A stretch of DNA of 64,000 nt from Ditylenchus dipsaci (Eukaryota; Nematoda; Chromadorea; Rhabditida; Anguinidae): assembly GCA_004194705.1 (NCBI GenBank), contig SADC01001385.1, positions 1 through 64,000 of the forward strand. The letters are read 5' to 3'. This document shows, one piece after another, positions 51,235 to 63,084 of the stretch. The position numbers and the translations under genes were made by a program. Numbering within the stretch: the first letter of the stretch is position 1; each line of letters starts with the position of its first letter. The notes beneath the pieces were generated by a model, which saw nothing but the letters and a program-made list of their open reading frames with translations, searched no databases and was not told the DNA's origin.

Positions 51235-52754
51235 GTGCTACTACATACAACAGTCAAAGATCGTAAAACAAATGCATTAAGTCACTAAATCTTAATAGCA
51301 GATTCTGCAAACTAAATGAGTTGTGTGTGCATCAAGAAGTAGTGGTGGTGGTGTTAACACCTCCTGAATGGCTGATTCCTTGCTAGCGCCACCCAGCTCT
51401 TCACTTAAAAACTACTACTTAGACAGGCAAGCGGCCCAAAGGAATTTCTAACAGCACTTTAGCAGACGAAGAGCTGCACAAAGAAATGTTTTTAGTTATG
51501 TAAATAACTTGTTCACCACCATCCCCATCACCACCATACACTGCATTACATTACACCAATTGGGCGGCGGCTTCTTTGGACCTGCTACTCTTTTGTGTTT
51601 TTTTGGCAGTTTGATAATAGTGATTGTTTTGAGTAGTAAAGTTTTCTTGATTAGCACCAGTGTTTTTATGACCTGCTTTTATGTTTGTTGTCAACACTGC
51701 TGCTGCTGTGGTGCACCAGGCATGGATCATCATTTACGACAGTTTAATAGTAGTTTACTTTTAGCAACAACAACAACAGTGTACACCGTCAATAAACATT
51801 TTTATTCCTCTCTTTTAACTAAACACTTCTATTTTAGTCAAGTTTTTTTTATTTTTTTCGTTTTTGCTGACTGTAGCCACAAACCACAGTAACTTGGCCT
51901 CTTTGCTGGTACCCCTGTTTTTTCATCATATTTTAATTTACAATGTGTAAAATCTGATATTTATGACCTTATGCTACTTTAAAAGCTAGGCAAAAGACAG
52001 AAAATTTCGTCAGATTAAGTATAATGTTTATAGAAAATTTTCAAAGAAGGGAAAATTTCGCTCGCCTCTTTTCCCTGTAACGCACTGGTATGTCACTTTG
52101 AGACCTGGAAACACGAAGATCCTGACTATGATTTTTTCAAAAAAATCTTTCATTTGGATATGAAAAAGTTAAAGCTCGATAATTTCAGTCCTTGATTTCG
52201 TATTGTTTGGATCTGGATGTGAAATTGAGTTTTTTAGGAGCGAAATTATTGAATTTTTAAGAAACAGGAAAATTTCTATTCAAGACTGTTTTAATCGAAA
52301 AAAATTCAAAATTATGGCGAAAAAAGTAGATTCACCGAGTGCAGAGTCGTGCTTAAACAACTTTTTACCGTATTCTCGGTAATATTTTCTACCTATTAAG
52401 AAACTGTGTAGATATGTTAATGATAGCATTTTGTGCAATTCATTTGACCTCTGTTAGTTGTCTATCAAAAACTTGAGATAGGATCAGCAAAACGAGCTGT
52501 GTTTTTGCAAATTCAAATCCCATTTTTGTCTATTCATTCACCCAAAATGCCCGTGTATCTACTAGCATTATTATTATTATTATGTATTATTATATCAACA
52601 AGTAAACTGCCTGAGTTGAATTGGGGGTGTGATACCATTGTTTGACTCAACTTCTTCTCGCATCCATCATATCCATTCGCCCACTATAAATGACATGCAT
52701 TGTTGTAGTGTTTTGTATTATCTTTTCATTCACACAGTATATTACAGTGAACGG
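51235..52754. other. Upstream of Iroquois gene, no exon supported
   Basis: Contains ATTATTATTATTATTATG runs (52565) and CACCACCATCCCCATCACC (51520). A 127-codon ORF at 51509-51892 is low complexity. The DNA just before the homeobox gene's first recognised ATG ends CACACAGTATATTACAG, a plausible 3' splice site at 52746, so a 5' non-coding exon may lie upstream. Confidence 0.4.
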
Positions 52755-55700
52755 ATGAGCCTGAACGACCAGCAACAACCTGCTGCTGCTAAGCCGTCTC
52801 TCAAAAGAGTGCACGAGGACGAGGAGAAGGACCAGGAGGAGGAGCAACAGCCTGAGGACACACCACCACCAAAAAGGGGGTCAGTCCAAGTGCAGAACAA
52901 GTAGGGTTTCAACCAACAGTCTTCAATCCAGCATGAACACCCCCAACTCTATGGCTGCAGCCTTGGCTGCCAACAATGCTGCTGCCTTCCATCTCCTAGC
53001 CAGTGGTCCTCTGTTTGGAGGTCCAGGAGGTGCTGGTGGTACCCCTTCCCTCCACCGCCTAACCATCCTGCTATTGCGGCAGCTATGGCCGCTGCTGCCG
53101 CCGGGGCTAATGGCACTGGTCAATCCCAGCAGGAAAACCAAGCTGCTGCTCTTCATGCTCTCTTTGGACCTCATGGTCCTAATGCAGGGATGCCTTTTGG
53201 AGTATATCCTACACCGGTTTGTACCCTTTTATTTTCTTTTTATAAGTTGCTTTAGTCTCATGGTTTTAGGGGATGAGACCAGATATGCTTGGACCCATGG
53301 CTGGATATTATATGGAGTCAGCAGCCGCTGGTTTCCATCCTTATGGCATGGATGCAGGTAAAACTTTCAAATAAAAGTAAATTTAAAAATTTTGGGTAGA
53401 TGCGTTTTCTTATTTTAAAAACTATTTCAACTCATACATTTCTGTAAAAAGTAAAAAATAGCTCTAATAGAATGTAAATAAACTTTTTTATTTCTGACTT
53501 AGTAAAAGCACTTTCATCCTGAGTCAGATTTGTTCCACCCATAACTATACGTTAATAACTTACAATTTCAAGTATAATATACAAAAAATTGTACAGTTAC
53601 CGATGGGGCAAACTCTAAATCAAAAGGAGTGGTTTTTCGCTAACAAGTAAGTCAAAAATAAAACCACGGGACAGAAAGTAGTAAAAATTTTTGACCAAAA
53701 GTCAGAAAAAAAGTTTTTCTGGAAGTGTTTTATATATTAAAATCTTTTATGTCCTCATATCAACTTAAATTTTAGCAGGACGTCGAAAGAATGCGACGAG
53801 AGAAGTGACGCAGCCCCTGAAGCAGTGGCTCAATGACCACCGCAAGAACCCCTACCCCACCAAAGCAGAGAAGACTCTTTTGGCAATTTTCACCAAGATG
53901 ACGATGACACAGGTATAGCCCTCTAATATGTATTATTATTGTTTTTTGGATTAATAAACAACATCGGCACACTTTGCATGTTTTTGTTAATATTGCTGGG
54001 CAGTTAGTTGTTGTCAGTGATTACAAGGGCAATTGTCTCTTTCGGCAATTCCCAAAGAATTATCTCCTTGCTCTTAATTTGTTGCTCCTATAGCGGCGGT
54101 ATCCTTTCTTTCAAGTGCTCTGTGAGAAAATTTCAAAAAAGTGAATAAAACAGCAAATTATTGTTGATTGAGTTCAATTCTGAGGCAACTCTTAGACAAA
54201 ACAAACTTTTTGAAAACCAACTTTAGTGAAATTGCAATTATATATTTGTTTTTTTTCATTAGTTTCGCACAGTGTAGACATTTGTTGCTTTGTTAGACTT
54301 TCGTTGCTTTTTATAGGCATGATTGATGATAGTCATTCATACAAAAGTATCACGCGGGCGGGTAACCGACTGGGTCGGATATCCGTATACCTGGGTTTTT
54401 TTTTTGAAAAATGCCTGGGCCAGAAAAATCTCTTTGCGAGCTACCCTAGTTCATACCCGTAATAAATTTCAAAAATAGGTATTTTAGTGCATTTTTGCTT
54501 AAGAATTCAAATGCTACAGTACCTGTAATATTGTTTTTTTAGTAACAAGATTTTCATTGTGCATTACTAGGTATCTTTTTCCTTAACACATTTAAGTTGG
54601 AAAAATAAGTCGATTTTTGAACTAAGACTTGTGTAGTTAACATCTAGGATTCATACCGTATTTATTCTAGCAGAAGCGCACCCCTAGGGCCGAAAATAAT
54701 GGGCTAAACCATATATCACTGCATCTTTAGCATAAAGTCAAAAAAATCTCGGAGGTTAAACAAAAGCGCATTGCTTCTGTTATAATAAAATCGGTATATA
54801 TATAATTTTAAAAAAAAACCAGTCCATCCTGAAAGTGTAGAATGTTGTAGAGCAATAGCAACAATTTCTTTACTGTAACACAAAAACATAGATTTTTGCA
54901 GGTATCCACATGGTTCGCAAACGCCCGACGTCGACTCAAAAAAGAGAACAAGATGACCTGGTCACCTAGGAATCGTCAGGCTGATGATGAGGATGAAGAC
55001 GACGATGACGAGATTTGTCGCAATGAAAGGCCCTCCTCCAGTGTTAGTGTTCTTTCGGATGAGCCAAGAAGAGGTATTTATTGACTAGGCTTACAAAATA
55101 GTGATCAATGACTTAATTTTAATTTAGAATCTCTTCTATTGGAACAACACATGAATGGTAACCACATGAATGGGGTGGGCCTCGACATGATTAATGATCA
55201 AAAGCCAGTGAGGGGGCAATCTGATGAAACCAGTAGTCCTCGCAAAAAGATTTGGTCTATAGCTGAAACTTTGAACCAGCAAAGAACAACTTCCTCATCC
55301 TCCTCCTCTGCTGCTGATGATTTTAAGGTACACTTTTATTGCTTATAACGTTACTCTAGTGCTTATTGTCTTTTATTGCACCGGAATATTTTGACTGTAC
55401 TGGAAAAAAGGACTGAAAATTGCCAAATAGTTAACTGTACTTTTTCTACCCAAACTTACTTTCATAGCCAGTAATATTGTGTTCTTTCCGTTTTTTCAAA
55501 AGAAGTCTTTGTGGCATTGTGTTTTTCCTAATAATTTTTTGACAATTTTAAAAAATTTATCTCTCATTTTGTAGCCAAGATTTCGAGCTTCATGAAAGGT
55601 CAACTTATGAAAAATTGTCAAAAAATGATTAAAAGAAATACAATGCCACAAAAATTTCTTTTTTAAAAAAAAGAAACGAACTTTTACGACAACCTAACAC

Positions 55701-58700
55701 CTATTCATGATTTCATTTTTTCCTTTTCTTATATTTATGTTATGAATTTTTATAGGAATTTCTGATTTACATTGTTTAGGTCTATGAAAATTAAACAAAG
55801 AACAAAAAGAAACTGCTTGTTTTTGTTAGGGATCCAATCAAACTTAAGTAATTTCTCATACCTATATTTGCAGGAAACCAAAGCAGTGGATCTGACCTCA
55901 GCGACCAACACATCCAGTTCCTCTTCATCCCTATCACCACCCCGACCTCTCCTTCCCATTGGCTCATCCAACAACCCTAACGACTATGCAGCTGCTGCTT
56001 TCGCGGCAGCATTAGCTTCCGCCACACCTGATGCAAATGGAACTTTGAATTCTTTTCTGCAACCACCTCATCTTACACCCAATGCAGCCGCTGCCATGGC
56101 TATGATCCCCGGTTTCCCGTTCCCTTTCATGGGACCCAACTCCAACCCAGTGTTTGCCAGTCTGGCTGCTGCTCAACAAGCGGCCAACTCTCAAAGAAAT
56201 GGCCAAATGAATGGGTGGGCCTTCTCCCCAGCAGTTCATGGCTCTCCTGGCTCAACAGCAACAGCACCACCAGCAACACCAGCAGCAGCAACAGCAACAC
56301 ATGGTCATGATGATGACAGCAGCCCTGCAGCACAACCAGAGGATGCAACAACAACCTGCCAGCAACCCAATGGCTGCCATGGCAGCAATGAGTGGCAACA
56401 GTGCGTTGTCTTCGCCCACATCCACCTCCAAACCTGCTCACATCATGTCTTCCAAGTATTCCGACGCTTCTACTCCTCAGCATAATATTGCAGGTAAGAA
56501 TTCGATTTGCAATGTTTTTAAACGTGGTTTCCAGTGACTTGTCTTTGGTATTTTCATGAAAAATTGGCATTGCCGTTATGCAAGGCTTGTAAAATTTAGA
56601 GCAAAAAGGAATTATATATATTTAATTATACTTAATTAGATACAGTCGACGCTCTCTATAACGACTCTCAAGGGACTGGCTGAACCGAGTCGTTATAGAG
56701 AGCGTCGTTATAAAGAACGTCGTTTTGACGTAAATGAGGTCGTGCGGGACCAAATAGCTGTCTTTTTCCGGGTCGTTATAGGGAGCGGGTCGTTATACAG
56801 AGCGTCGTTATAGAGAGCGTCTACTGTACTGAGATACAGTGATAAAGGCGTTTGGTTCTTTTTGTGCCATTTTGTTTGAATTCACGCCCTTGGCGTGAAT
56901 TTTGAACTTTGGCGCTATCGGAGAATCTATTTCCCCTTTTTGCCTTGGTCCCCTGTAAATTTTTTCCATATTTTGCCTTGGTCCCCCCTATTGTTTTTTC
57001 AATGTTATCATAGTGACTGAGACCAAATTTCCATAATCGATAATTAGATATCAACACAGACACAGGTTCATTTCTGTCAAACAAAGTCTTTTTTCCTTGT
57101 ATTAGTTTTAAAGTACAACATATTGGCTTTGCCTACTGTATTCAGCAAACAATTTTCTAGCCCAGTTTTATGTCTCACCTAACAAGCATACAACAAATTG
57201 ATAACAAAAGGGAGAAACAGGCTTTTTCTGACTTATTAGTTTTCATCAATAACTTATAATTGAGAGAAAAAAGTGAATTGTCAGCAGCCCATTAAACCAC
57301 CTTTGCTAAATGGTAAATTTGTAGTTGTCGTAGTAGTAGTTGTTGTTGTTCATAGATAAGAACAACCAAATAAGCAGCAGCAGCAGTCATGTATGTTTGT
57401 GGAAGAGTGATAAGGAGGACACTCGATATTAATATTTATGGCTTTTTCCTTTGCTAACAAGCATCTAACAAGCGGTGTGCAAAAGGCGTTCAGCCATGTG
57501 CAAATCCAATCAGTTGCCCCCTGTTTTCGGAAGACAGATCAATTGATCACCACCAATAAAGACAGTCTAATGAGATTAATGGATATCTCTCCTCCCTGCA
57601 AGTCATTAATCCCATTTCTCCACTGCTGCTCGCAACTTTTATTAAGCGCCCATCAAAACTTCTGTTTCTAGACTTTTTTCTATCTTTTGTTTCTTTTTTT
57701 CACGCTGATTGGATGATGACCATATCAAATACCCAATACACTTGTTTCTGCTCAGACAAAATTGGATGCGTACTTTCTTCAGAAAGAGTTTTATCTCTTT
57801 TTGGGATAAATTCTGCATAAAAAAGTGTGCAAGAAAAAATCCAAAATCTACTTGTAGTTCAGAATTATCTCTTGGCCACATGCATAATAAGTTTTTTAAC
57901 ACCTTACTCGAAAACGGCCATAACTTTTTTCTTTCACTGATAAGGCTTTGCGGATGGTGTCATCTTCAGTTAAGGGCAGTGCTACGGAATCAGCCATTAA
58001 CAAAGTATATATTGCTCAAAAACTGTGAATAAAACATAAGAATACGTACTCTGGATCCGCACTCGCTCCTGATGTGAGCCAACAGTGCATATCCGCTTGA
58101 TTCTATGCAAATTAAAAAAAATTACTTGTTAATAGCACGTTTTTTAGCCTTACTCCTGAGCTGCAAAATGACACCAATTGCTTTTTACATTTGGCCAAAG
58201 TTTGGCATAGTTTGGCCGAGTGAGGTGTTAAAAAAGCTCATCTGTATATGGTAGTGGTGTTTACCGTATTCTCTCTAAATAGCAATCACCCCTCCTTCAA
58301 CTTTGAGGGCCTGTATCTAGGCATAGAGTAAACATTTTGCAGAGCGGTTATTGCAGTTTCGACCCTAGATGCAAATACCCCGCCTCCCCAAAAAACTTTT
58401 CTTCTGAAACTTAAGTAAAGAGCACCCAAATATATGTCCCAGAACACAGAAAAAGTGCGTAAACTATTTATTTGTCACAACTTTCGTACGCTGGCCTACC
58501 CCCGAGCCTAATGGCTGAGCCTAAACTTGTTGTTCCAAAGGGTTGTTACAGCGACTTTTGAAAGGTCAGATTTGGGGGGTTTTGAAAGGTCAGATTTGGG
58601 GATTTTTTTTAGCTTTCACAAGCTCTACCGGTTTCGTTTTGCGATTTTATTCAAAAAATCTCGAGATCGACCCGAAATTTTCCCGATTTTCGAACGGTTT

Positions 58701-60053
58701 GAGCGCCCCGATGTACTCATTAAAGAGAATATGCTACATCTAGCTACAACTATCATATGAACTAATAAAAAGATTTAATCAGGTGGCTTAAAGTTTTTTT
58801 TGGTAGCTGATAATAACTTTCTACTCGCAATCATCAAATAGTTGTTTGAGGGTGGCGATGTTGTGTAGAGAAATGTGTTTAATCACAGAGTAGTTAACGA
58901 CCGCCACCAACAACATCCCCCCCCCCTTCATATCACCAACTTATTGCGGTGCTGGGGCTGATCGTCGTCATTTAGTCATTAATGAAGGAGTAGTAGTAGT
59001 AGGTGTGTTTAACGAGAAAACAGGCAGGCAATCGGTTGTTTTGTTTCGCATTCCTCGCCTTCACGCACACTAAAATCGGTGTTTTGTGCTTGCTTCCTTG
59101 ATCAATTCCATTCATCATCATTATTTTAATTCTGGTCGCGGTTTCGCTGGCAGCTCCCTTGTACAAAACAAGGGGAACTTCTTGGTTAAGAATTCTTTAT
59201 TAAGACTGTTGTTATAAGAGTAAGCAAAAGCATACTAGTTAAACCAAAGCCATTAATGAGCAAAATAAGCACTGAAATAAAAATACTAACTAAATTCACG
59301 CTTTTCAATATAAAGGTACATAAAAATAGCAAGGCGAGGAATTCATGAGAGATTTATTTCTAGGCATAAACCAAACTCTGACACCTAATTCGCATTCAGC
59401 ATACCGTATTCTCTCTAATAGGCCGACACCTCTAATAAACCGACACCCCCTACTTTGAGGGACCGTATCTCAGTCGAAGAAAAAAAATTACATCGCTGTT
59501 TATTGCGTTTTCTTAGTTCCCACGAGCTCTATCGATTCCGCTTTTTCGATTTTGGATTTTCACCCGAAAATGTCGAGTTCGACCCAAAATTTTCACGATT
59601 TTTGAAGGTTGAAAATAAACCGACATGTCGGCTATTAGAGAGAATACGGTAGTCGATTTGCATACATGATTGGTCATGAAATAATAAACCCACTGACAAA
59701 TTTAAAATATGACTTTTTTCAAATATTTTTTGTTTTGAAAGGAATTTAGAATTGGACAGTAAGTTTTAATTTAAAATTTTTTCCCACTATGCTGAACACG
59801 AATCCGCTGACAGAATCTGGTTTTTGCCTAGTAGGAACGTCAACCCTCGAAATTCTCGCCTTGCTTAAAAACTGTCAAAGACTTGTTTTGAAAAGGCCTA
59901 TTAACAAATATACCTTATTCAGGAATTCAAAGAAGAGCTTCGTCAACAGGATCTCTGCTGAATCAAGCAAGTTCTCCTACCACTTCCAAACCTAAAATTA
60001 TAGCACAGGAGCAGGACAAACCAGTGAACAGCTCCCCTCCAGCCAGTCAATAG
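52755..60053 (+). CDS. irx: Iroquois-class homeobox transcription factor, seven exons
   Basis: Exons: 52755-53216, 53270-53357, 53779-53912, 54902-55073, 55128-55327, 55874-56493, 59923-60053 (stop TAG), all GT-AG. About 600 residues. It begins [20 protein letters not shown] with an acidic stretch, then Ala-rich and Pro-rich regions and [20 protein letters not shown]. The TALE homeodomain follows: [20 protein letters not shown] through [15 protein letters not shown] in exon 3 and [20 protein letters not shown] in exon 4, then an acidic tract ([10 protein letters not shown]), [10 protein letters not shown] resembling a conserved Iroquois motif, poly-Ser, poly-Ala and poly-Gln, and a Ser/Pro-rich end. 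Nuclear DNA-binding patterning factor. Exon 1 needs three single-base additions and exon 6 one to stay in frame; the homeodomain exons need none. The large last intron holds a pogo-like MITE. The paralogue (irx number) cannot be assigned. Confidence 0.93.
53779..53912 (+). CDS. irx: Iroquois exon 3: N-terminal part of TALE homeodomain
   Basis: Encodes [20 protein letters not shown], then [20 protein letters not shown] and MTMTQ, i.e. the N-terminal arm, helix 1, the three-residue TALE insertion (PYP region) and helix 2. Exon starts in phase 1 after TTTTAGCAG and ends at ACACAG|GTATAG. The PYP loop and the position of the intron before V-S-T-W-F agree with Iroquois proteins. No frame problem. 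Confidence 0.95.
54902..55073 (+). CDS. irx: Iroquois exon 4: recognition helix and acidic region
   Basis: Begins after TTTTTGCAG with [20 protein letters not shown], the invariant Iroquois recognition helix: W-F-A-N-A-R-R-R, with Ala at the TALE-specific position 50. Then [20 protein letters not shown], an acidic region as in other Iroquois proteins. Ends AGAAGAG|GTATTT. Intron 3 (53913-54901) contains an isolated TACCGTATTTATTCTAGCAG (54656), a lone end of the TACCGTAT family. Confidence 0.95.
55489..55685. mobile_element. Palindromic MITE in Iroquois intron 5
   Basis: GTTCTTTCCGTTTTTTCAAA and GTGGCATTGTGTTTTTCCTA at the left pair with AAATACAATGCCAC and AAAAAAAAGAAACGAAC at the right. The centre has TTTGACAATTTT and AAAATTGTCAAA. 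Length about 197 bp, between exons 5 and 6. Likely neutral. Confidence 0.7.
56643..56826. mobile_element. pogo-like MITE in Iroquois intron 6
   Basis: TA-flanked (56641-56642, 56827-56828), 184 bp, ends CAGTCGACGCTCTCTATAAC and inverted GTTATAGAGAGCGTCTACTG. Nearly the same sequence and length as 3358-3541. Lies in the 3.4-kb last intron. Its freshness (few mismatches between arms) suggests recent insertion. Confidence 0.9.
56900..58261. other. Iroquois last intron, middle part
   Basis: Contains CCCCTTTTTGCCTTGGTCCC (56934) and TTTTGCCTTGGTCCCCCCTA (56972), end fragments of the Merlin-like family at 25065, and GTAGTAGTAGTTGTTGTTGT (57331). No exon recognised; the 86- and 107-codon ORFs at 57642-58032 are antisense shadows of each other. 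Confidence 0.45.
58262..58770. repeat. Diverged TACCGTAT-family copy and dispersed repeat
   Basis: TTACCGTATTCTCTCTAAAT at 58261 is the left end of the family complete at 59402-59651. 58600-58700 (TTTCACAAGCTCTACCGGTT, TCGAGATCGACCC, AAATTTTCCCGATTTT) matches 59510-59630 and 41195-41290. AGGTCAGATTTGGGG is repeated at 58563 and 58585. Confidence 0.6.
59402..59651. mobile_element. TACCGTAT-family element in the Iroquois last intron
   Basis: TACCGTATTCTCTCTAATAG, GCCGACACC at the left and GTCGGCTATTAGAGAGAATA, CGGTA at the right, 250 bp. The interior carries the CTCTATCGATTCCG and GTCGAGTTCGACCC dispersed block. Best preserved short member of this family. Confidence 0.85.
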
Positions 60054-61610
60054 TTGCTGAGCCATGAGCGAGTACAAATTTTAGTTATTATTTTAGTTTT
60101 GTTTTGTTTGCAAAAAGTATAATTTGTGTGTGCTTTGCATAAAGTAATAGACAGACCCAAAAATTCTGTTCTCTATCATCCCATTACTGCAATTTTAATA
60201 GGAACAAAAAGCAGAGTGATATGTACCTAAGATTGTATAATTTTTTGTGTGTGTATCTATATTTGTTTCTTTTGATCAATCAAACATTTTTTCCTGTTTT
60301 CTAACATTAAAATCCACTCAAATTTTAAATGAAAGCTTGATACCTATTAGAGCTCAACGATTTTTTACCCTAAACTTGGTCTATTTGAATATTAGCCCTA
60401 AAATTGTGACTACTCATCCCGAATTTAAAAAATAAGATTTCGTGGCAGACAAAAACATTTTAACACAAAAAATGGTTCATTTGTATATACCGTAAGTGAT
60501 CTAATAGGCTGACATGTCGGTTTATATTTCAATCGACCAAAAATCAGAAAATTTGAGGTGAATCTCGAATGAATGAGTTCGGTGAATGAATTATTCGCCG
60601 CAAAATTATCTCCTCCAAACTGTCTACCACGGAATCATTCCCGTACCTATATAACCCTACACTCAAATTTGTAATTTATATATTCAATTTTACTTTACAA
60701 AGAGTTTCTCTAATTTTATTATCATCATTTGAAAAAATCAACTAAAAACTTGTAAATTTCGGTTCAAAAATTAAAATAGCTAACTTTGAAAAATAAGGGT
60801 GAGCTCTAAATGGGGAGGAACTTTTACATAAAATTGAAATGGATATGAATGCGATCATACTTGCTTGAAGTGAGCAATCTAGTTAATGCTCACGTCGTTT
60901 TATATCCTCACATTAGTAAGAAAGAATATTTTAGGTTTCTTTTATTTCTTGAGATATTTACACCACCGCATTTTCCTCCTGTTATCTTTTCTATCTTTGT
61001 GTTCTTCTTGTACTTTTCTTTGTTGCTGCATCGTCGGCTGATGTCGGGTTCTATTGATTTAATTATGATGATGTTTTACTAACGAAATTATTTTCAAAGA
61101 TATTAATTTGTTGCTTTTTAACACAAATAAAGGATATTCAATGGTGTTCAAGCAGCAGATAAGAAGGTCACCAAGGGGCTATGTTTTGTGAACCAACAAC
61201 AACATTTGTACACCCATTTGTTGGTCAGTCGATTGTAAATCAGTCGAGTTGGTTGGTCGAGAGTAATCTTGGCCTATCTACCTGGTTGCATAACTGTGTC
61301 AATGCTGATGTTTGCTTCTTCTAGTTTGACTAAATTATTACAAAAAGGAAGAAGTTATTATTATATCACTCTTTTGATGTGACAGGCAATAAAACTGTTC
61401 TTGTTGACTTCGATTCCTGACTTTGGGGTTTATTTATTTGTAATGTTGGGAATGAAAAATGAGAATTTGTAAAATTATTTTCATAATAGTTAATGGAAAT
61501 AAAGCAGCCATGTATAAAAATATTTAAAAAGGAAAACATAAAAATCATAAACATTAAAAAAAAGTTCTAAAAAAATCTAAAGCAGCTGATATTTCTAACA
61601 TTTTTGCAGA
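60054..61610. other. 3' flank of Iroquois gene, no exon supported
   Basis: Probably includes the 3' UTR; no canonical AATAAA was identified with confidence near the stop. 60490 has ACCGTAAGTGATCTAATAGG and GACATGTCGGTTTA, a fragment of the TACCGTAT family. Otherwise AT-rich without exons. Confidence 0.4.
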
Positions 61611-61613
61611 CTA

Positions 61614-61889
61614 CATTCAAACCTCGATGTATTGGCCGCCACGACGAGTTCGTTCCGACCTAGAGTCCGTAATTTTTTTAAATTTCTAAAGTGTTTTCGG
61701 TTTTTTTGATAGTCTGGTTCCAAATATCAAAAGATCCCAATTTTCGGAGGTCATTTTTCAATAAAAAAATAACTTTGCCATTCAAAAACAAAACGTCAAC
61801 ATAGTGGCCTTTTAATTTTAAAATTAAAAGTGTCGGATCCTAGGCAGGAACCAACTTGAAGTTAGGGCCAGTATATCGAGATATGACTG
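61614..61889. mobile_element. Diverged pogo-like MITE
   Basis: CATTCAAACCTCGATGTATT at the left and CAGTATATCGAGATATGACTG at the right are imperfect inverted ends. The interior has GTTCGTTCCGACCTAGAGTC and GTGTCGGATCCTAGGCAGGA, typical of the 1507/23146 subfamily. Left TA present; right TA mutated. Confidence 0.7.
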
Positions 61890-62960
61890 TTCAGATTGTA
61901 TAAAGAACTGCATCATTTTTAAAGGACTTTCGTCGTTGATTGCTAAGCAAATTGCGAAACTAGGGAAATTTTTTAAGTTTTTAAAATTGCATATAAAAGG
62001 TGACGGGTTAACGGAGTACGGCTTTTTATTTAAATACGTTTAAATACGTCTAAATACGCTTTAAAACTAGAGTTTGAAAAATAATTTAGTTAGATCGCTT
62101 CTTTTCTAAATTAAAAAGTGTAATTGTGACCGCCAGGGTTATTATTAAACAAAAAAAGCTGCAAATCACAAAAACAAACAGAGAAGTAATAGTAGCACCA
62201 TCAGTTCTCACCGTTCATTTATGGCTTTACAATTTCATGTCTTCTTCATTGCCGTTATTGTGCGTGGTGATAAAAGAGAAGCGACTACCAAAACTAACTA
62301 ATCTCCTTTTCTCTCCTCCAATTGTTAAGTGATAAAATTAAGAAGGGAATTAATCAACGTTTGCGAAAATTCTTGTTATGTATTCTTTCCTTCAACACAC
62401 ACAACCAACAAAAAGTGAAGAAAGTACATTTGGATAAAAAACAGTGAAACATACTCAAACAGTTCAGCTGCCACCATTAATTTTGATTTTAAATATAGAC
62501 AACAGAATTAATTAAAATTCTTAGACGCGGAATCCGTTTCTTTTAATTTTTTTGCTTATCACATTGTTATTATCTTCATTTAGATCAAATTATTGTTAAA
62601 GGGCCATTGCCTTAAAGCATTTTACAATACAATTGATCTTGTATATAGTGACAACCCAAAAGTATCGTTCCCAAATAGGGTTTTACATATTTTTACCTCT
62701 ATTTTTGGGCTAGGGAGATCAGATGTAGCAAAACTAAATTTGGGAAATGAGATTTGGCAACCGATATTAAGCGAGACGATATTTGTAGCTAAATAAAGTA
62801 GCTACACAAATTTTAAGCATGGTTGGCAGCTAAAACGTTGGAAAAAAACGTTTCGGCCTTTTTTTAATTTGGCAAAGTAGTATACTCATGCCTCGACAGC
62901 TCAGTTAAGCTTGCCAAATAACGTGCCAAATCTTGCAAATCTCGTTGATGCCAAATCTGC
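61890..62960. other. No gene seen
   Basis: TTGTTAAAGGGCCATTGCC at 62594 resembles the start of the TTAA-bounded family, unpaired. TAAATACGTTTAAATACGTC is tandemly repeated at about 62030-62055. The 67-codon ORF at 62593-62796 has no recognised motif. Confidence 0.4.
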
Positions 62961-63084
62961 ACTAGCCCATTTTTAAACCTTTTGCCAGTTCTGTTTGGAC
63001 AGTATGATCCCAAATATCGCGACAATTCGATTTTGCCGTTTTTTTTAAATCAAAAAATGAATAATTTTGCCAATTAAAGGGGGG

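Noticed and set aside
56127..56570. 147-codon minus-strand ORF with Leu-rich stretch
   Set aside because: Exact antisense of the poly-Gln/His part of Iroquois exon 6.
58527..58760. Two plus-strand ORFs with [18 protein letters not shown] repeats
   Set aside because: They read through a short duplicated word and a dispersed transposon-related repeat also found at 41195 and 59510.
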